Part shown: positions 8,957-17,276 of the stretch, in pieces
Layout of the letters: each line of letters starts with the position of its first letter
Position numbering within the stretch: the first letter of the stretch is position 1
The notes under the pieces: model-generated
Told to the model about the DNA's origin: nothing
Databases searched by the model: none
Seen by the model: only the letters and a program-made list of their open reading frames with translations
Program-made: the position numbers and the translations under genes
NCBI GenBank assembly: GCA_020638675.1
Contig: JACKID010000001.1
Coordinates: 558,001 to 622,000 of the forward strand
Source: Planctomycetota bacterium
GTDB lineage: Bacteria > Planctomycetota > UBA8742 > UBA2392
Reading direction: 5' to 3'
DNA: 64,000 bases

Positions 8957-9013
8957 GCGCGGACATTCCTGTCCGCGCGGAAACGGGTGACGTGCGGAAG
9001 GGAAAGTCCGCAC
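8957..9013 (-). repeat. Two tandem hairpins between encapsulin and its downstream gene
   Basis: GCGCGGACA (8957-8965) pairs perfectly with TGTCCGCGC (8970-8978) around a four-base loop. GTGCGGA (8992-8998) pairs with TCCGCAC (9007-9013) around eight bases. Neither is followed by a T-run on the transcribed strand, so they are more likely RNA-stability or attenuation elements, or a dispersed palindrome, than full terminators. Confidence 0.6.
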
Positions 9014-9027
9014 CACCAACTGATTGC

Positions 9028-9891
9028 CTAGACCTCGACGCCTTCCAGCACGGCCAGCGCGTCGTCCACCAGCACGGCGATCGAGTAATAGCAGGTCACC
9101 AGGTAGCTGCTGACGCCGTTGCTGTCGATGCCCATGTGGCGCACGGCGAGGCTTTGCAGCTCGGGCGTGCCAAGCTCGGCCTGGTGCAGCCCTACCACGC
9201 CCTGCTCGGCCTCGCCGACGCGCATCAGCACGAAGGCGCTCTTGCGCTTGGTGATCGGCAGCTTGTCACTGGGCACGATCGGGACGCCGCGCCAGCTCAT
9301 GAACGGCACGCCGAACATCTCGACCGATTCCGGCGTCACGCCACGCGACGTGCACTCGCGCCCGAAGGCGGCAATCGCCTGCGGGTGTGCCGCGAAGAAG
9401 CCCGGTCGCTTCCACACCTTGGCCAGCATGTTGTCGAGGTCGTCCGGCGTCGGTGCGCCCTTGGCCTTCAGGCGCTGGTCCTTGGCACAGACGTGAAGCA
9501 GCCCGTAGTCCGGGTTGTTGAAGATCTGGCGCTCCTTTTCCTCTTTGACGGCTTCGACCGAGATGCGCAACTGCTCGCGCAGCTGGTCGTGCGGCTGGTT
9601 GTAGAGGTCCGGCACGCGGGTGTGGATCTTCAGCACCGTCTGCACGGTGTTGAGCGTGATCTCGCGCGGCTTCTCGTCGTACGGCGTGAACGACTCCGGC
9701 AGTGCTTCACCGGCGTCGTGCCCCTGGATCACCTTGGGCGAGCCGCTGGCCCGGTTGATGCGATAGACGCCGGCCTTCACCTGTACCCAAGGCAGCAGCG
9801 TGATGGTCCAGCGAGGTGTGTTCGCCTCCCACATCGGGGGAGTCTTGGTCGTGGTCGCGAGCTGCTCGGCAGCGCGGATGGACAGCGGCAT
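9028..9891 (-). CDS. Family 2A encapsulin shell protein (SrpI / major membrane protein I type)
   Basis: The ATG at 9891 is preceded by AAGGAGAG at ideal spacing, giving 287 residues. The sequence closely follows the family 2A encapsulin SrpI of Synechococcus from my memory of that protein: the N-terminal AAEQLATTTKT, PRWTITLLPWV with AGVYRINR, IHTRVPDLYNQPHDQ, GAPTPDDLD, AAFGRE, WRGVPIVPSDK and the C-terminal ending ILVDDALAVL in the form AVLVDDALAVLEGVEV. The fold is HK97 phage-capsid-like, and the subunits assemble into an icosahedral protein nanocompartment in the cytoplasm. There is no cyclic-nucleotide-binding insertion, which separates it from family 2B. Its usual cargo is a cysteine desulfurase with a disordered N-terminus. 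No such gene lies in the window, and the next gene is an unknown Met/Pro/Ala-rich protein. Confidence 0.93.
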   Translation of the reverse strand: MPLSIRAAEQLATTTKTPPMWEANTPRWTITLLPWVQVKAGVYRINRASGSPKVIQGHDAGEALPESFTPYDEKPREITLNTVQTVLKIHTRVPDLYNQPHDQLREQLRISVEAVKEEKERQIFNNPDYGLLHVCAKDQRLKAKGAPTPDDLDNMLAKVWKRPGFFAAHPQAIAAFGRECTSRGVTPESVEMFGVPFMSWRGVPIVPSDKLPITKRKSAFVLMRVGEAEQGVVGLHQAELGTPELQSLAVRHMGIDSNGVSSYLVTCYYSIAVLVDDALAVLEGVEV

Positions 9892-9965
9892 GGTCTCTCC
9901 TTGCGGTCTGCGGGAACTATGGCGACCGGCAAGCCCCATCCAAGCGCGGATGTCGCATATCGTGC

Positions 9966-9971
9966 TAGACT
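9966..9971 (+). promoter_or_regulatory. Candidate -10 box of a leaderless promoter (TAGACT)
   Basis: TAGACT ends six bases before the ATG at 9978 and there is no Shine-Dalgarno sequence. It lies in the 86-base divergent region shared with the encapsulin gene. Confidence 0.45.
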
Positions 9972-9977
9972 TGGGCC

Positions 9978-11036
9978 ATGGACGCGCCTCCCCCCATTCA
10001 CGGCCGTGGCACCTCGCGCAACCCGGCGAACCGGTTTGAGCGGATCGAGGTCGAGTACGATCCCAACGAGTTCGACCCCGATGCGCCCGCGCCGAAGACC
10101 GAGTTCTACTGGGACGACAGCAAGACGATCCTGGCGAAGAACGACTCGCCGGACATTCCTTTCAATTTCTCGATCAACCCGTACCGCGGCTGTGAGCACG
10201 GTTGCGTCTACTGTTTCGCCCGCCCGTTTCACGAGTTTCTGGGCTATTCGAGCGGGTTGGACTTCGAGACGAAGATCCACGTCAAGCGCAACGGGCCGGA
10301 GCTGTTGCGGCGCGAGTTCATGAAGCCGACGTGGCAGCCGCAGGTTGTAAGCATCAGCGGCGTGACGGATCCATATCAACCGGTGGAAGCGCGCCTGAAG
10401 GCCACGCGCGGGCTGTTGGAAGTCTTTGCCGAGTTCCGCAACCCGGTCGGGCTGATCACCAAGAACGCGCTGGTAACGCGCGACATCGACCTTTTGTCCG
10501 AGCTCGCAAAGCACGGCTGTGCCAGTGTGGCGGTCAGCATCACTACGCTCGATGAGTCCATCGCCCGCAAGATGGAGCCGCGCACCAGCACCATCGCCAA
10601 GCGCTTCGAGGCCGTGAAACGCCTTACCGACGCCGGTGTGCCGGTGGCCGTCATGCTGGCGCCGATCGTGCCGGGTCTAACAGACAACGACATCCCCGGG
10701 CTGGTGGAGCGCGCGGCCGAGAATGGGGCAAAGCGCGTGGCGCTGCTGCCGATCCGCCTGCCGCGCGAGGTGGGCCCGCTGTTCGAGGAGTGGCTGTCGG
10801 CGCACTTCCCGGGGCACAAGGACAAGGTATTGAGCCGCATTCGCGAAATGCGCGGCGGCGAGCTGAACGACGGGCGCTTCGGCAAGAGAATGCAGGGCGA
10901 AGGCAAACGCGCCGAGCACCTGCACAGGTTGTTCCGGCTGGCGGTGAACAAGCACAACATGAACGTCGAGCGCTTCAACTACAACGCCGGGGCGTTCAAA
11001 CGCCCCGGCGCCACCAAACTGCTCTTCGAGAAGTAG
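9978..11036 (+). CDS. SPL-like radical SAM protein (PA0069/Rv2578c family)
   Basis: A 352-residue radical SAM protein. The iron-sulfur site is Cys72-x3-Cys76-x2-Cys79 in GCEHGCVYCFARP, the spacing of radical SAM enzymes, followed by a TIM-barrel body with SISGVTDPYQP and GVPVAVMLAPIVPGL. This wording is typical of the widespread PA0069 (Rv2578c) family, which is related to spore photoproduct lyase but has no proven substrate. The protein is probably cytoplasmic and acts on a nucleic acid, which is inference from the SPL relationship. It is divergent from the encapsulin gene with only 86 bases between the start codons. A link is possible, but the family is common without encapsulins. Confidence 0.9.
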   Translation: MDAPPPIHGRGTSRNPANRFERIEVEYDPNEFDPDAPAPKTEFYWDDSKTILAKNDSPDIPFNFSINPYRGCEHGCVYCFARPFHEFLGYSSGLDFETKIHVKRNGPELLRREFMKPTWQPQVVSISGVTDPYQPVEARLKATRGLLEVFAEFRNPVGLITKNALVTRDIDLLSELAKHGCASVAVSITTLDESIARKMEPRTSTIAKRFEAVKRLTDAGVPVAVMLAPIVPGLTDNDIPGLVERAAENGAKRVALLPIRLPREVGPLFEEWLSAHFPGHKDKVLSRIREMRGGELNDGRFGKRMQGEGKRAEHLHRLFRLAVNKHNMNVERFNYNAGAFKRPGATKLLFEK

Positions 11037-11087
11037 CGAGTGGTTGCTGACCAAGCCCAGCAGCATGCGGGTGGAGTACCACGCTGC

Positions 11088-11093
11088 TAATCT
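11088..11093 (+). promoter_or_regulatory. Candidate -10 box (TAATCT)
   Basis: TAATCT ends nine bases before the ATG at 11103, and no Shine-Dalgarno sequence is visible. A short or absent 5' leader is likely. Confidence 0.35.
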
Positions 11094-11102
11094 GCCCCAA
11101 CT

Positions 11103-12314
11103 ATGGAAGCTACAAGCGCCGAGAGTGCCTACCTGTTTCGACACGCTGTGGTTCGCGACGCGGCCTATGGGCTGCAGCCTCCGTCCGAGCGTGCCGTCCT
11201 GCACGGGCTGGCACTCGACATTTTGGAGGGCGTGTCAGGCTTGCCGCTGCCGGCCGTCGGGCTGGAACTCGCACGCCATGCGCGCATGGCCCACGAAGGC
11301 GGATACCAGCCGGAGCGCTTTGCCGCCGCCGAGCGCAGGCACCTCAAGGCCGGCGGCGACTACGCGCGCTTTAACTACGACTACCGAGGCGCGCTCGAGG
11401 CCTTTGAGCGTCTGCACGGACTGCTTGTCGACGACCCGCCCGAACGGGCCGAAGTGGCCGACATGCTGGCGGACGTCCTGCAACGTCTCGGCCGGTTCAA
11501 CGATTCTCTGGTCTGCTTCGAGGAAGTCCGGCAACACGCCAGGCACCCGGAGTTGGTCGGGCGGGCGCTGGTCCATCTGGCATGGATCGGCGTCGAGTCC
11601 GGGCGTGATGTCGACGAACTGGTCGTGCAGGGCGAGGCTCTGGCCGAGAGCGCGGACAGCCACCGGCTGCGCATCGCATTCATGATGCTGCGTGCCCATC
11701 GCAAATCGTTCGCGGGCGACCACGCGGGCGCGGCGGCGGAAATGGACGCTGTGATCGACTACGCCCGTCGTACGAATGATCTGGTGCAGGTGCTGGTCGG
11801 GCACGGCAATGCGGCGCGCTACCACACGCAGGCCGGGGACCTGGCTGCCGCGAATGCGCACCTGGATGCGGCCGAGGCCATGTGCCAGAAACCGACGCTG
11901 AGGCACCATCTCGCCGCGCTGGTGCGGGCGCGCGCGCAGACCGCGATTCACGCCGGGGACTATGAGTCTGCCCTGCGCTACGCCCGCGAAGCCGTAGCCA
12001 TGGGGGTCACCACGGGCGGGCGAGGGGTGTATGCGGACTCGCTGTGTGAAGTCGCGGTCGCGTTGACCGGGCTTGGCGAGTACCCGGAGGCGTTCGATAC
12101 GCTACAGGAAGTCCGCCCGATCATCGCGGAAACGGGCGACGTACCCATGGCCACGGCATGGCTGCGCGCCTACGCCGCATTGATGCGGGCGTGGGACAAG
12201 CCGGCGCAGGCGGTGCCTGTCTTTGAGGAAGGCCTTGCCGAGTTGCAGGGTCGCGCACCGGCCGAGACCCTCAGGGAACTCCAGACCGAGCTGGATCGGT
12301 TGCGGCGCGGGTAG
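11103..12314 (+). CDS. TPR-type helical repeat protein resembling the C-terminal half of a signalling ATPase
   Basis: The 403 residues start with YLFRHAVVRDAAYGLQPPSER, a segment that normally follows the AAA ATPase domain in predicted STAND-type ATPases and adenylate-cyclase-linked ATPases. The ATPase domain itself is absent: no Walker A lies in the short gap upstream, which holds the end of the radical SAM gene. The rest is a run of helix-turn-helix TPR-like repeats of about 35-40 residues (for example GDLAAANAHLDAAEAM and GDYESALRYAREAVAM), probably a protein-binding superhelix in the cytoplasm. It could be an evolutionary remnant or a free-standing adaptor. No function can be assigned. 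The start is preceded by a -10 box and not by a ribosome binding site. Confidence 0.8.
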   Translation: MEATSAESAYLFRHAVVRDAAYGLQPPSERAVLHGLALDILEGVSGLPLPAVGLELARHARMAHEGGYQPERFAAAERRHLKAGGDYARFNYDYRGALEAFERLHGLLVDDPPERAEVADMLADVLQRLGRFNDSLVCFEEVRQHARHPELVGRALVHLAWIGVESGRDVDELVVQGEALAESADSHRLRIAFMMLRAHRKSFAGDHAGAAAEMDAVIDYARRTNDLVQVLVGHGNAARYHTQAGDLAAANAHLDAAEAMCQKPTLRHHLAALVRARAQTAIHAGDYESALRYAREAVAMGVTTGGRGVYADSLCEVAVALTGLGEYPEAFDTLQEVRPIIAETGDVPMATAWLRAYAALMRAWDKPAQAVPVFEEGLAELQGRAPAETLRELQTELDRLRRG

Positions 12315-12404
12315 CCTCCCGTTTTCGCGAGCCCGCGGTCCGGTTTCGATTGCCGCGAGTGGGGCCGCGGCTAACATGACGGGGCATTCATCCCGGAGCG
12401 AATC

Positions 12405-14465
12405 GTGTCGAAAGGCCTGAAGTGGCCCCTCTTGGTGCTGGCAGGCGGCGCGCTGATTGTCGCCGGCGTCAGCTATCAGCTTTGGTTGCCGTGGGTTGCG
12501 GGCGACTTTGGCGGCGACACCGCCCGCGCAAATGGCAACCCGATCAGCGCTGGATACAACCCCGATCTCGAAGGCACTTCACTCGACGACGCTACGGTCG
12601 ATGCGGGCACATCGCCGCTGGATAGCGCTTCTCGACGCAGCGGCACAGAAGGAGAAGCGGACGAATCAGCGATTGCACCCGGCAGTGATCGCTCCGGCAA
12701 AGGCGTTGAGCTCGGTGCTTCGCCCGAAAACGCCGGGGCAAAGGTTGACCAGGCGACCGCAGCCGGCGACGCGAAAGCAGAGGGCGCCGAGAAAGACGCA
12801 ACCGAGGAAGAAGAGCCACCCCAGCCGATCGAAACCGTCGAAGGCCAGCAGATCAACCCCAACCTCGGCGGCGCGCTCGGGGAAGTCAGCGGCAAGCGCA
12901 TCAAGGGCTGGGTGCAGGACAAGTTCGAGCCGGAGGCGGCGCTGTTCGTCGAGATCCAGATCGACGACGAAGTGGTCTACGACCTGCGCGCGGACAAGAA
13001 GCAGGACCACAAGACGCTCGGTGTGATCTGGTGGTTCGATGAGCCGGAGCCGGCGAAGCTGCAGGATTCCGAGCGGCATGTCGTACGCGCGCTGGTTTAT
13101 CGAAAGGACCAGCACGGCAAGACGGAGCTGCGGGGCTCACCGCGCGTGAAGACAGTCGGCGAGTACCCGCGCGGCAAACTTGAGGAAGCCACACCGGAGA
13201 AAGGCATCAGCGGCTACGCGTGGGACCCGGACACGCCGAACAAGCCCGTGAACCTGATCGTGCGCATCGACGGCGAAACGGTCAGCGAACTCAAGGCCGA
13301 TGCCAAGAACGAAGAACTCAAGAAACGCAAGATCGCCCCAACCGACGACTGCGCATTCAACATCCCCTGGCCCGAGCAGCTCGGCGACGGCGTCGAACAC
13401 ACCGTGCAGGTCTTCGCCGTCGACAGCGGCGCGGGCACGGAGCATGAGATCGACGGCAGCCCGCGTGTGGTGGACTCGCGCAGCGGGCTGGCAAACGCGG
13501 CACCCTTCGGCGGCTTCGATATCTGCAACAAGGTCGTGCTGGCCGGCTGGGCCTGGGATGAAGACGCCGGCACCGGCAGCATCGACGTCGAGATCTGGAT
13601 CGACAACGAGCTGTTCGCACAGGTGCCCGCGAATTCCAAGCGCGACACGCTCCGCAACAGCAAGGTTACTCCCGACCCGTTTCACGGGTTCGTGACGACC
13701 ACACCGACCGCGCTGCTGGACGGCGCCACACATACGGTACGCGTCTACGCGCTGAACTACCCAAGCGGCGTGAAGGTCGAAGTGAACGGCTCGCCCAAGC
13801 AGTACCGGCTGGAGGAGAACACACCGCCGATGGGCGGCTTCTGGGCGGCCAGCGACAACACGCTGCGCGGCTGGGCCGCCGACCCGGACCTCAACACCGA
13901 GCCCTGCGAAATCGAGATCTACATCGACGGCAAGCTCTGGCAGAAACAGAAGGCCGACCACAAGGAGAGCTGGCTGATCGGCAGCGGCTTCGCGCCGAAC
14001 GCCGAGCACGGGTTCGCCATCAAGCCGCCAGATTTCTGCAAAGACGGCGAAAACCACGACGTGCAGATTCTCGCCATCAACTACCCCGACGGTCCGGCGC
14101 AGGACCTCGGCACGCGCACAATCGGCGTCAACAGCACGTTCCCGGGGTTCTGGACCGGCGACAAGCTGCTGGATACCCGCGTTGAGAAGGGGCTGTACGT
14201 CAGCGGCGTCAGCCCGTGGTACGACGCCTACCACAAGGACGTGAAGCCCGGCGACGTGCTGCTCGAGTACGAGGGCATCATCGCGGGCACGACCGAGGTG
14301 AAGGACAAGAACGGCAACATCACGACGCCGGGCACAATGACCACCGACTTCCGCATCTGGCTGAACACGAACAAGAAGAAGGACGACGTCGTGCACTTCA
14401 AGTTCTGGCGCGACGGTGAGACCTACGAAGTCGACATCAAGATGGGCGAAATCGTCGGCAAGTAG
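12405..14465 (+). CDS. Membrane-anchored protein with four beta-sandwich repeats and a PDZ-like C-terminus
   Basis: I do not recognise this 686-residue protein as a named family. It starts with GTG at 12405 (CGGAG upstream) and has one N-terminal membrane helix (about 5-27), then a disordered acidic linker to about residue 140. Four homologous repeats of 100-112 residues begin near residues 165, 266, 379 and 485. Each opens with a G-[YW]-x-x-D signature (GWVQD, GYAWDPD, GWAWDED, GWAADPD) followed by a strand with IDGE/IDNE/IDGK, so they look like Ig-like beta-sandwiches. Residues about 580-686 contain a PDZ-like segment (VSGVSPWYDAYHKDVKPGDVLLEYEG). The repeats should sit outside the cytoplasmic membrane. 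A scaffold or envelope-binding role is inference. Confidence 0.8.
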   Translation: MSKGLKWPLLVLAGGALIVAGVSYQLWLPWVAGDFGGDTARANGNPISAGYNPDLEGTSLDDATVDAGTSPLDSASRRSGTEGEADESAIAPGSDRSGKGVELGASPENAGAKVDQATAAGDAKAEGAEKDATEEEEPPQPIETVEGQQINPNLGGALGEVSGKRIKGWVQDKFEPEAALFVEIQIDDEVVYDLRADKKQDHKTLGVIWWFDEPEPAKLQDSERHVVRALVYRKDQHGKTELRGSPRVKTVGEYPRGKLEEATPEKGISGYAWDPDTPNKPVNLIVRIDGETVSELKADAKNEELKKRKIAPTDDCAFNIPWPEQLGDGVEHTVQVFAVDSGAGTEHEIDGSPRVVDSRSGLANAAPFGGFDICNKVVLAGWAWDEDAGTGSIDVEIWIDNELFAQVPANSKRDTLRNSKVTPDPFHGFVTTTPTALLDGATHTVRVYALNYPSGVKVEVNGSPKQYRLEENTPPMGGFWAASDNTLRGWAADPDLNTEPCEIEIYIDGKLWQKQKADHKESWLIGSGFAPNAEHGFAIKPPDFCKDGENHDVQILAINYPDGPAQDLGTRTIGVNSTFPGFWTGDKLLDTRVEKGLYVSGVSPWYDAYHKDVKPGDVLLEYEGIIAGTTEVKDKNGNITTPGTMTTDFRIWLNTNKKKDDVVHFKFWRDGETYEVDIKMGEIVGK

Positions 14466-14468
14466 CTG

Positions 14469-15296
14469 CTAGGCCCGGCGCACGATGGCGATCAGGTGCG
14501 GTCCCGGCGTCACGCGGGTCGTGAAGCGCAGGTTGCCCGGGAACTTTCGGCCGGTGGTCTTGTCGATCAGCCACGCGCACGCGTCGCGCATCCCACGCCA
14601 TAGCTTTCCGGCAACGTATGCCACGCCCATGTCGAGCAGCCCACGCTTCTTTGGCGGCTGAAAGCGCTCCAGGTTGATGCCTTGGCAGAAGGCCACTTCG
14701 AAGCCGGCTTCCGTCAGGCGCTGGCGAAGGTCGCTCGCGCTGAACGCGCGCAGATGCTGCCAGCGATGAAACTGCGAGTCACAGAACGGGCAGTAGTTCT
14801 GCGCGTTTTCCAGTTGCTCGTCGTGGGGCGTGGTAAAGAGCGCCATCCCGCCGGACTTGAGCAGGCGGTGAATCTCGCGAATGGTCTCGGCGAACTGGTC
14901 TTCAGTCAGGTGCTCAATGACTTCGATGCACGTGATGACGTCAAAGCACTGGTCGTCATAGGGCGAGGGCAGCCCGTCCACTACGGTTGCGCCCTTGAAG
15001 CGAGGGTTGTCGCCGAGGCGCTCCCTCGTGACCTCGGCATTCTTGGGCGAGAAGTCCAGGCCTTCGCATTCGAGCCCCTTGAGCCGGCACAGGCGATTCA
15101 GCAGGAAGCCGGGCCCGCAGCCGAAGTCGAGCACGCGCCCCTTCAGGTGCTGCGTGCTCAACAGCAGGTTGCGCAGCGCACGCCCTTTGTGGCGCGAGAA
15201 GTACGTACCGATCATGTCCTTGCGGGACGAAATCCAGCCCCACAAGCGGCGTACTTCTTCGCCCGTCCAGTCCTGTGCCGTGCGATGTTGAACCAT
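14469..15296 (-). CDS. Class I SAM-dependent methyltransferase, glycan-cluster type
   Basis: The ATG at 15296 gives 275 residues. The longer open frame upstream runs back into the divergent asnB gene. Motif I is VLDFGCGPG, followed by an acidic loop (EGLDFSPKNAE) and the ITCIEVIEHL motif typical of Methyltransf_11/23 enzymes that act on small molecules, lipids or sugars. Near the C-terminus a hydrophobic or amphipathic stretch (GMRDACAWLIDKTTG) could touch the membrane. It is divergent from the AsnB-like gene with 99 bases between starts and heads a region rich in glycosyltransferases, so a sugar or lipid-carrier substrate is likely. It ends three bases from the convergent gene before it. Confidence 0.85.
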   Translation of the reverse strand: MVQHRTAQDWTGEEVRRLWGWISSRKDMIGTYFSRHKGRALRNLLLSTQHLKGRVLDFGCGPGFLLNRLCRLKGLECEGLDFSPKNAEVTRERLGDNPRFKGATVVDGLPSPYDDQCFDVITCIEVIEHLTEDQFAETIREIHRLLKSGGMALFTTPHDEQLENAQNYCPFCDSQFHRWQHLRAFSASDLRQRLTEAGFEVAFCQGINLERFQPPKKRGLLDMGVAYVAGKLWRGMRDACAWLIDKTTGRKFPGNLRFTTRVTPGPHLIAIVRRA

Positions 15297-15395
15297 GCGC
15301 CTTCCATACACACGGCTGTTGCAGCGGGCAAGCCCGCACGGCGTCGCGCGGCTGCGCAAGTTGTGGTAAACCTCGCGCAGCGTACGGGGCGAGGC

Positions 15396-17276
15396 ATGTG
15401 CGGAATTGCAGGCGTCCTCAGGCTTGACGGCAAAAACGTCGAGCCGGGCGAAATCCAGGGCATGATCGACGCCATCCGACACCGCGGCCCGGACGGCGAG
15501 GGCGCCCACGTGCGGGGAAGCGTCGGGCTGGGCCATCGGCGGCTCGCGATCATCGACCTCGCGGGTGGCGGACAGCCGATGTCCGCGGGCGACGGTCGCT
15601 TCTGGATCACCTACAACGGCGAGCTCTACAACTTCCGCGAGTTACGCGCCGAGCTTGAGCAGGCCGGGCACTCCTTCGTCACCAGCAGCGACACGGAAGT
15701 GATCCTGCACGCCTGGCAGGAGTGGGGCGACGATTGCGTCGCGCGATTTCGCGGCATGTTTGCCTTCTGTGTCGTGGACCATGCCGAGCGGCGCTACTTG
15801 CTGGCGCGCGACCACTTCGGCATCAAGCCGCTGCTGTATGCCGCGACCGGTGAGGCGCTTGCTTTTGCCAGCGAGTTTTCGGCACTGCGTGCTTTGCCCT
15901 GGCTGAAGTTGACGGGCTCGCTCCCGGCCGTCGAGTGGTTCCTGCGGCATCGGTACATCCCGGCGCCGGACACGATCTATCGCGAGATCCGCAAGCTCCC
16001 GCCGGGGCACGTGTTGTCGGGCAGGCTGGACCAACCTGCCGGCACGCCGAAGGCTTACTACGGTGTGAGCTTCGAGCCCGACGAGAACGAAACCCCCGAG
16101 GGTTGGCTGGAGCGGCTTGAGACGACCTTGCGCGACTCCGTTCGTGCTCACCTGATCGCAGACGTGCCGGTCGGTGCGTTCCTTTCCGGTGGTGTGGACT
16201 CAACCAGCGTTGTCGCACTGATGAAGGAACTGGTCGAAGGCTCACTGACCGCGTACACGATCGGGTTCGACGATCCGAAGTTTTCGGAGCTTCCCTACGC
16301 GGAGGAGGCCGCAGGCAAGCTCGGAGTCGAGCTGCGCAGCGACATCGCCGGCGAAGATTTCTGGGACGACTTCCCGAGCCTGGTGGCTCACTACGGTGAG
16401 CCGTTTGGCGACAACTCGATGATCCCAACCTGGCGGCTGGCGCAACTCGCCCGGCGCGACGTGCCTGTTGCATTGTCCGGTGACGGCGGCGACGAGGCGT
16501 TCGGCGGCTATGACCACTACGGCGCCTTCCTCGAAGTCCCCAGCATCAAGCAGCACTGGCGCAGGCTTCGAAAGAAGTTCTCGGGCGCGGAGCTGGATTC
16601 TTTCCTGTGGGCGATCGGACGGTGCTGGGGGGGCTCGCTTCGGCCGAAGCTGTCTGAGTGGATTGGCAACGTACGCTACACCTCCGACAAGAGGCGTCGG
16701 GAGCTCTGGCGCGACGACCTGCAGTACCTGGTTGATGGCGGCAATCCGGCGCATGAACGGGCCGATGCCGAGGCCAGCCGTTGCGACCTGATCGCCTACG
16801 GTCAAAGCATGGACTTCCGGACATACCTGCCCGGAGCGATGCTCACGAAGGTGGACATCGCCGCGATGTACCACGGGCTGGAGGTGCGTACGCCGTTGCT
16901 CGACAGGCAAGTGATCGAGCTGGCCTGCGGAATGCCCGGGCGTGTGCGCTATCGAGTGGAAGAGGGGCGCTACATCGGCAAGGCGATCCTTAAGGACTGG
17001 CTGGCCAAACGCCTCACGCCCGAATTCGTAAACCGCCCGAAACAGGGTTTTCAGATTCCCCGACACCAGTGGTTCTTGCCGGGGCGGCCCGGGCGAAAGC
17101 TGCTCGATGAGAGCCTGGCAACCGCCCGCCCGCTGCTGGAGCAGTGGTTCAACTGGCAGGGCGTGGAGAAAACGCTGGCGGAACACACGGAGTCTCGCGA
17201 CCGTTCTTCCGGGATGTTCCTGTTGCTGGTGCTGGCACTGTGGCGGCTCGACAACCGCGACGTTGAGTTCCGTTGA
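15396..17276 (+). CDS. asnB: Glutamine-hydrolysing asparagine synthetase-like amidotransferase
   Basis: The ATG at 15396 puts the nucleophile Cys at position 2 (MCGIAG), as required for the class II glutamine amidotransferase domain. The protein has 626 residues, usual for AsnB. The N-terminal domain keeps RHRGPD, GHRRLAIIDL and YNGELYNF. The C-terminal ATP-pyrophosphatase domain keeps the SGGVDST loop and the GDGGDEAFGGY motif. It makes an amide from a carboxylate using ATP and glutamine. Asparagine is the default product, but AsnB paralogues in polysaccharide loci amidate sugar acids, and this copy lies between a methyltransferase and five glycosyltransferases. Its stop codon abuts the convergent stop of the next gene as TGATCA. 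Confidence 0.9.
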   Translation: MCGIAGVLRLDGKNVEPGEIQGMIDAIRHRGPDGEGAHVRGSVGLGHRRLAIIDLAGGGQPMSAGDGRFWITYNGELYNFRELRAELEQAGHSFVTSSDTEVILHAWQEWGDDCVARFRGMFAFCVVDHAERRYLLARDHFGIKPLLYAATGEALAFASEFSALRALPWLKLTGSLPAVEWFLRHRYIPAPDTIYREIRKLPPGHVLSGRLDQPAGTPKAYYGVSFEPDENETPEGWLERLETTLRDSVRAHLIADVPVGAFLSGGVDSTSVVALMKELVEGSLTAYTIGFDDPKFSELPYAEEAAGKLGVELRSDIAGEDFWDDFPSLVAHYGEPFGDNSMIPTWRLAQLARRDVPVALSGDGGDEAFGGYDHYGAFLEVPSIKQHWRRLRKKFSGAELDSFLWAIGRCWGGSLRPKLSEWIGNVRYTSDKRRRELWRDDLQYLVDGGNPAHERADAEASRCDLIAYGQSMDFRTYLPGAMLTKVDIAAMYHGLEVRTPLLDRQVIELACGMPGRVRYRVEEGRYIGKAILKDWLAKRLTPEFVNRPKQGFQIPRHQWFLPGRPGRKLLDESLATARPLLEQWFNWQGVEKTLAEHTESRDRSSGMFLLLVLALWRLDNRDVEFR

